Below the pieces are notes generated by a model. It was not told the DNA's origin. It saw only the letters and a list, made by a program, of their open reading frames with translations, and did not search any database. DNA of 10,721 bases from RUG563 sp964549135 (GTDB lineage Bacteria; Bacillota; Clostridia; Christensenellales; Aristaeellaceae): positions 1-10,721 of the forward strand of contig CAZJUJ010000067.1 in assembly GCA_964549135.1 (NCBI GenBank), read 5' to 3'. Below, piece by piece: positions 7,588 to 10,721 of the stretch; position 1 is the stretch's first letter; the number at the start of each line of letters is the position of its first letter. The position numbers were made by a program, and so were the translations under genes.

Positions 7588-8679
7588 CTAATTGACGATG
7601 ATTTGCTCGCCCTCGTCAAGGCCGCTGATAACCTCCACCCGGCCGCCAACGGTAATGCCGGTTTCGATGGGCTTATAGGTCTTGACGCCATCCGGGCGCA
7701 GGTAATAGACGATGGCCTGCTCGCCCGCATGGGAAACGGCGGCCTCGGATACATGAAGTGCATTGGGCCGCTGATCCAGAATCAGGGTGAGATAGCCGTA
7801 ATCGCCCTCCTCCAATTCGAAATTCGGCTCCCTGAGCATCAGATAGATATTGGCGCTCTTATCGGGCAGCTTTTCCTTGGCTTCCAGCCCCAGGGCCGCT
7901 TCATCGGTTACGATGGCCTCCAGCTTTTCCCCGCCGACCTCGATCTGATAGCAATCGCCGGGCTGAAAATAGGGCCAGTATTTTGTATCGCAGCGGAAGA
8001 GGGTGGTGGCAGAATCCACCAGGGTGATAACGCTGATGCGGGCCTGGCTTTTTTCGCCGTCCGCCAGCTTTTTGGCAAAGGTGATGGTGCCCTCAAAGGG
8101 CGCGAAAATCTGCCGCGCCTTCAGCTTCTCTTCCAATTGCGATAGCTGAAGCTGCTGGAGATACATCTGATCCGCATAGCTCTGCTCCTGGGCGGCATAT
8201 TCGCTTTCCAATTGGGAAAATGCCTGGGCCCGGGCGGCATCGTTCTCCCCCTGATGAAGGATTTCGCAGCGCTCATGCGCCAATTGATATTTCCTGCCCA
8301 GGTTATCCGCCCGCATTCCGATTTCCTCCATCGTGCTGCGGATGGCCGCAATCTGGGCTTCAATATCGCCCAATTCCAATTGGGCCAGCAGCTGCCCGGC
8401 CTGGACATGATCCCCGGCCTGAACAAAGATTTTATCAAAATATTCGCCGCTGATGGGGAAGGAGAGCCCCACCGACTGCACCGGGACATATTTGCAGCTG
8501 ATTTTGACCGTCTTAATCAGATCGCCCCGCTGAACGGTTTCCGTTTCAAAGGAAAGGGGCGGCACGGTGCGCAGCAGAGGCGCGGTATGGATTTCCTCCT
8601 CCGCGGGCAGCAGGGAGCAGCCGGACAGGAGAAAGGGCATCAGCAGCAATAGAAACAGAAACCGGGGTTTTTTCTGCAT
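7588..8679 (-). CDS. HlyD/MacA-family adaptor lipoprotein, first adaptor in operon
   Basis: Adaptor of 363 aa, predicted as a lipoprotein. The signal FLFLLLLMPFLLSGC ends in the lipobox LSGC with Cys21 as the lipidation site. The first lipoyl half (LSFPISGEYFDKIFVQAGDH, about 72-91) is followed by a coiled-coil hairpin (about 104-190), the second half (IFAPFEGTITFAKKLADGEK, 191-210), a beta-barrel and a membrane-proximal domain ending in ISGLDEGEQIIVN. The frame also has an ATG at 8719-8721 overlapping the upstream gene, but the ATG at 8677-8679 is chosen: it puts the basic MQKKPR before the hydrophobic core, and GAGGTGG lies 5 nt upstream. The gap to the upstream stop is then 10 nt. Lipid anchoring would hold it on the outer face of the membrane beside the permease. 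Confidence 0.9.
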   Translation of the reverse strand: MQKKPRFLFLLLLMPFLLSGCSLLPAEEEIHTAPLLRTVPPLSFETETVQRGDLIKTVKISCKYVPVQSVGLSFPISGEYFDKIFVQAGDHVQAGQLLAQLELGDIEAQIAAIRSTMEEIGMRADNLGRKYQLAHERCEILHQGENDAARAQAFSQLESEYAAQEQSYADQMYLQQLQLSQLEEKLKARQIFAPFEGTITFAKKLADGEKSQARISVITLVDSATTLFRCDTKYWPYFQPGDCYQIEVGGEKLEAIVTDEAALGLEAKEKLPDKSANIYLMLREPNFELEEGDYGYLTLILDQRPNALHVSEAAVSHAGEQAIVYYLRPDGVKTYKPIETGITVGGRVEVISGLDEGEQIIVN

Positions 8680-8684
8680 GGCCG

Positions 8685-8691
8685 CCACCTC
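8685..8691 (-). promoter_or_regulatory. Ribosome binding site deciding the start of the lipoprotein adaptor
   Basis: GAGGTGG lies 5 nt before the ATG at 8677-8679. It overlaps the stop codon of the preceding gene and favours this start over the ATG at 8719-8721. Confidence 0.7.
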
Positions 8692-10105
8692 ACTCCAGGG
8701 AATATTCCGCCGTTTCGCCATCCATGCTGATCACGATTTTCCATTGCCCGGCTGGCGCTGCGGCCAAATGCGCCGGAATTTCGGCATAGAGAATCAGCCG
8801 CGTCTGATCCAGGGGCAGAAGCATGGTATCCAGCCTGCTTCCGTCATCCCGCTCACAGAGCAGAACGGCCTCATAGGTATAGGCATCATTGTAGACCACG
8901 GTGGCCTTGGGCTGCATAAAAAGATACATTGGCTCGGTGGCGGTATTCTGAATCAGGCCGTCGGCAATGAGCAGGAGATGATCGCTGCCGGCGGCAGGGC
9001 GAAGATCCGCGCCGCTTGCAGCCGATGCACCGGCGGCAAACCAATAGCGGCTCAGCGTGATCCGCAGCGAATGGCCAAGGCTGTTAATCGCCTCTTCGTT
9101 TTTCTCATCCGCAGGGGTGCTTTCAGCCTCCCCGGACGCAGGAAAGGCTCGCCCCAGGGCGGCTTCCAGCGTTTCATCCATGCAGCCGTTTACAATCAGG
9201 CCGCAATACTGCTGGGCGCGGCGGACGGCGGATACGGCGCTTTCGCGAAAGACCGGCTCGGTGCTGCCATAAAGAAAGCCATGGCGGATCAGCAATTCCT
9301 GGGCGGCCCGGGAGGCCTTGCTGTCGGTATCGGGCAGGAGCATCCCAAAGGCATCGGTGATGCTTTCGCCGCAAAGGACGCCGGAAACCGGCTGGCTGGC
9401 AAAGGCGGGGGAGAAGCCGTATTCCGCCTCCCATGCCGCCGCGCTCAGATCCCACAGCGCGTAGGCATTCATGTCGGCATCGTTCAGCAGCTGGATATCC
9501 GCCGAAAGCGCATCAAGCGAAGATGATTGAACGGCCTTTCTGCCGCTGGCGGCGTCTTTATCCAGCTCGATGGTATATATTTCTTCGCCCATCAAGCGGA
9601 CGGAGATGCTTTTCCCGCTGATCAGCGCCTCGGGCAGCCCCATGGCGGCCTGGGTGAGCGGGGCGCTGATGACCTCTGCTGTCAGCCTGCCATGCTTCAT
9701 TTTCCCGGTGGAAGCGCAGGCAAGATCATAGCGCACGCCATCGATGAGGAAGGAAACGGCGGAGGCATCCATCGCCTTCTTTCCGTGGAGATAATAGAAA
9801 CGGAAAACAGGCATCATTACGCCGGTATGGGCATTGCCCTCCAATTCCAGATGAAAAACGGAAAGAGCGGCGGCAGTGCTTTCGCCATATGCCCAGAATT
9901 GATCCATCAGCGCATCGGCAGGGAAGGCATGCACCGTCCATTTCCCGCTGTCTTCATCCCGGGAATAGGCGGAATAGCGGGAAAACTGATCGGTATTGTA
10001 AGGGCAGGCAGCCTGGGAAATTGTCCCGGCAGGCTCTGCCAGGGCAAGACCGGGCAGCAGGAGAAGGAGGATAATACCAGGCAAGAAACGATTGCTTCCT
10101 TTCAT
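8690..10105 (-). CDS. Secreted protein with a peptidoglycan-binding-like domain, first gene of exporter operon
   Basis: Unrecognised secreted protein of 471 aa. A signal peptide (residues 1-23, cleavage after ALA) leads to a beta-rich N-terminal region (about 80-182) that I cannot assign. A middle segment at 258-318 fits the PG_binding_1 pattern: AAQELLIRHGFLYGS, then FRESAVSAVRRAQQY, then LIVNGCMDETLEAAL. A short Ser/Glu/Pro-rich linker precedes a second beta-rich domain (about 345-470) that looks Ig-like but is not assigned. No catalytic cell-wall hydrolase motif is visible. The ATG has GAGGTG 5 nt upstream and a promoter about 55 nt upstream. As the first gene of the operon it may anchor the exporter complex to the cell wall or act as a substrate-binding or maturation factor. 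The PG-binding call is moderately sure; the role is inference. Confidence 0.82.
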   Translation of the reverse strand: MKGSNRFLPGIILLLLLPGLALAEPAGTISQAACPYNTDQFSRYSAYSRDEDSGKWTVHAFPADALMDQFWAYGESTAAALSVFHLELEGNAHTGVMMPVFRFYYLHGKKAMDASAVSFLIDGVRYDLACASTGKMKHGRLTAEVISAPLTQAAMGLPEALISGKSISVRLMGEEIYTIELDKDAASGRKAVQSSSLDALSADIQLLNDADMNAYALWDLSAAAWEAEYGFSPAFASQPVSGVLCGESITDAFGMLLPDTDSKASRAAQELLIRHGFLYGSTEPVFRESAVSAVRRAQQYCGLIVNGCMDETLEAALGRAFPASGEAESTPADEKNEEAINSLGHSLRITLSRYWFAAGASAASGADLRPAAGSDHLLLIADGLIQNTATEPMYLFMQPKATVVYNDAYTYEAVLLCERDDGSRLDTMLLPLDQTRLILYAEIPAHLAAAPAGQWKIVISMDGETAEYSLE

Positions 10106-10159
10106 AACGGCACCTCAGCAGCATGTTATTTCTGGAAAAAATGACAGGATATACGGGTT

Positions 10160-10188
10160 ATTATACACGAAAGAAAAAAGCCGCGCAA
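10160..10188 (-). promoter_or_regulatory. Promoter of the exporter operon
   Basis: A perfect -10 TATAAT (10160-10165) is preceded by a 17-nt spacer and a weak -35 TTGCGC (10183-10188). Transcription would start near 10153, giving a leader of about 48 nt before the first ATG. The poor -35 suggests need for an activator. The -35 bases also fall within a GC-rich repeat arm (see hairpin 10174-10210). Confidence 0.68.
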
Positions 10189-10210
10189 GGGAAAATAATC
10201 AGCCGCGGCT
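10174..10210 (-). terminator. Possible second terminator hairpin overlapping the operon -35
   Basis: Read on the minus strand, AGCCGCG (10210-10204) pairs perfectly with CGCGGCT (10185-10179) across an 18-nt loop, and the 3' arm runs into six Ts (10179-10174). This could catch read-through from the tRNA gene. The long loop and overlap with the promoter make the terminator role uncertain. Confidence 0.4.
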
Positions 10211-10213
10211 GAT
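10198..10213. repeat. 16-bp perfect palindrome upstream of the operon promoter
   Basis: ATCAGCCGCGGCTGAT is a perfect 16-bp palindrome centred about 52 bp upstream of the predicted transcription start. Its AGCCGCG half recurs as a direct repeat 22 bp away at 10179-10185. This fits an operator or activator site but could also be part of the hairpin at 10174-10210. Confidence 0.55.
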
Positions 10214-10234
10214 AGCACAGCACAAAAGCGCAAC

Positions 10235-10263
10235 AAAAAAGGATGAAGCATTTGGCTTCATCC
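10235..10263 (-). terminator. Factor-independent terminator of tRNA-Arg
   Basis: A perfect 9-bp stem (GGATGAAGC at 10241-10249 with GCTTCATCC at 10255-10263) has a 5-nt loop. On the minus strand it is followed by six Ts (10240-10235). It begins 4 nt after the tRNA CCA end. Confidence 0.92.
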
Positions 10264-10267
10264 TATC

Positions 10268-10344
10268 TGGCGAACCCGGCGCGACTCGAACGCGCGGCCT
10301 TCAGAGTCGGAGTCTGACACTCTATCCAACTGAGCTACGGGTCC
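10268..10344 (-). tRNA. tRNA-Arg (anticodon CCG)
   Basis: A complete 77-nt tRNA with encoded CCA. The acceptor stem GGACCCG/CGGGTTC is closed (one G-U). The D-arm GCTC/GAGT has AGTTGGATA in the loop, including A20, an arginine identity base. The anticodon stem TCAGA/TCTGA encloses CTCCGAC, giving anticodon CCG, which reads codon CGG. The variable loop is 5 nt, and the T-stem GCGCG/CGCGC encloses TTCGAGT. The discriminator is G73. Confidence 0.97.
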
Positions 10345-10377
10345 ATCCCTCGTGCGCCCCTCAAAGGACGCTCAGAT

Positions 10378-10406
10378 AGTGTAACACAGAAAGTGCTTTC
10401 TGTCAA
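10378..10406 (-). promoter_or_regulatory. Promoter of tRNA-Arg
   Basis: A perfect -35 TTGACA (10401-10406) and a -10 TACACT (10378-10383) are separated by exactly 17 nt. The start would be near 10371, about 27 nt before the mature tRNA. T-runs on the plus strand at 10409-10413, 10421-10424 and 10433-10438 are A-tracts upstream of the -35 and could act as an UP element, as is common at stable-RNA promoters. Confidence 0.82.
10386..10403. repeat. Inverted repeat inside the tRNA-Arg promoter
   Basis: ACAGAAAG and CTTTCTGT are perfect 8-bp inverted arms separated by 2 nt. They fill the spacer and overlap the -35. The placement would suit a repressor site, though a chance repeat is possible. Confidence 0.5.
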
Positions 10407-10721
10407 GATTTTTCGGGCGATTTTCGGAAACATTTTTTCTCTGAATTGCGGCATCAAATCGGGCGGTCTGAAAGCGTCCGGCAGGGGAAGCGAAAGCAAA
10501 GGCTTTGCAGGGGCGCGATGAGCCAGTCCCCGACGCTTTGGCGGGCGGCGGGGGAGAGGGCGACCAAAGAACGGCCCTTTGGGAAGGAACGGCGGATACG
10601 GGAATGCTGCCCGGCATGAACAGAAATGAAGAACGCAAGAAGGTGACTGCAGCCGTCCCTGCAACAAAAAAGGCTCTATAATAAAAGTTGGGGTGCAGCC
10701 AAAAAAGAGAAGACAAAGTAA
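10407..10721. other. Region without a supported gene
   Basis: After the A/T-rich tracts upstream of the tRNA promoter, this is GC-rich sequence with no convincing coding signal. Overlapping minus-strand frames of 110 and 114 codons, and a basic 33-codon frame at 10518-10619 (+), have no good ribosome binding site or recognisable family. A TATAAT occurs at 10677-10682 (+) but has no matching -35. The last 60 bases are A-rich and may precede a gene beyond the window. Confidence 0.6.

Noticed and set aside
8567..10144. Adjacent plus-strand frames of 319 and 205 codons.
   Set aside because: They are antisense to the secreted protein gene, which has a signal peptide, ribosome binding site and domain pattern. 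The plus-strand frames have none of these.
10518..10619. A 33-codon basic plus-strand frame starting MSQSPTLWRAAG.
   Set aside because: It has no proper Shine-Dalgarno sequence and no promoter, and other frames here are equally open.
10677..10682. A TATAAT hexamer on the plus strand near the window end.
   Set aside because: The hexamer 17 nt upstream (CGTCCC) has no -35 likeness, there is no extended -10, and no gene follows inside the window.
10335..10716. Two overlapping minus-strand frames (110 and 114 codons) upstream of or overlapping the tRNA.
   Set aside because: One runs into the tRNA gene itself, they overlap each other in different frames, and neither has a recognisable family. 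The tRNA promoter lies within both.
1..10721. CRISPR arrays, insertion sequences or phage genes.
   Set aside because: No regular repeat-spacer pattern, transposase motif, terminal inverted repeat or phage protein was seen on either strand.

Overview
The window reads as a draft or metagenomic contig from a moderate-to-high-GC member of the Bacillota, probably an uncultured Clostridia-type anaerobe. The support is indirect: strong AGGAGG-type ribosome binding sites, a tRNA gene with an encoded CCA end, several factor-independent terminators, an ATP-type PEP carboxykinase, and a MacB/FtsX-type exporter with lipoprotein and secreted adaptors but no outer-membrane partner gene. The genus cannot be told from this sequence.

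Layout. Positions 1-617 (+) hold the 3' part of pckA, interrupted by a run of ten Ns that hides about 60 codons. Positions 618-944 are a convergent intergenic region with three hairpins and no convincing gene. Positions 945-10105 (all minus strand, transcribed from high to low coordinates) form one tightly packed seven-gene operon. In transcription order it encodes a secreted protein with a peptidoglycan-binding-like domain, three HlyD/MacA-family adaptors in tandem (the first a lipoprotein), one large 10-TM FtsX/MacB-type permease, and two different complete ABC ATPases. Gene spacings run from -14 to +12 nt. Positions 10106-10267 carry the operon promoter, a GC-rich palindrome and terminator hairpins. 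Positions 10268-10344 (minus) are tRNA-Arg(CCG) with its own promoter just upstream. Positions 10407-10721 show no convincing gene.

How the genes work together (inference). The permease carries two FtsX-like halves in one chain, and two intact ATPases would power it as a homodimeric or heterodimeric motor. The three adaptors each have a split lipoyl domain around a coiled coil, and would form a periplasm-like or wall-spanning conduit outside the membrane. The secreted PG-binding-like protein could tie the complex to the cell wall. No substrate, precursor peptide or sensor gene lies in the window, so the cargo is unknown.

Most unusual points: an AbrB-like swapped-hairpin domain fused to the C terminus of one ABC ATPase; three paralogous adaptors for one permease; a promoter whose -35 lies inside a GC-rich hairpin arm repeated in an upstream palindrome; and a terminator built from one arm that can pair with either of two repeat copies.
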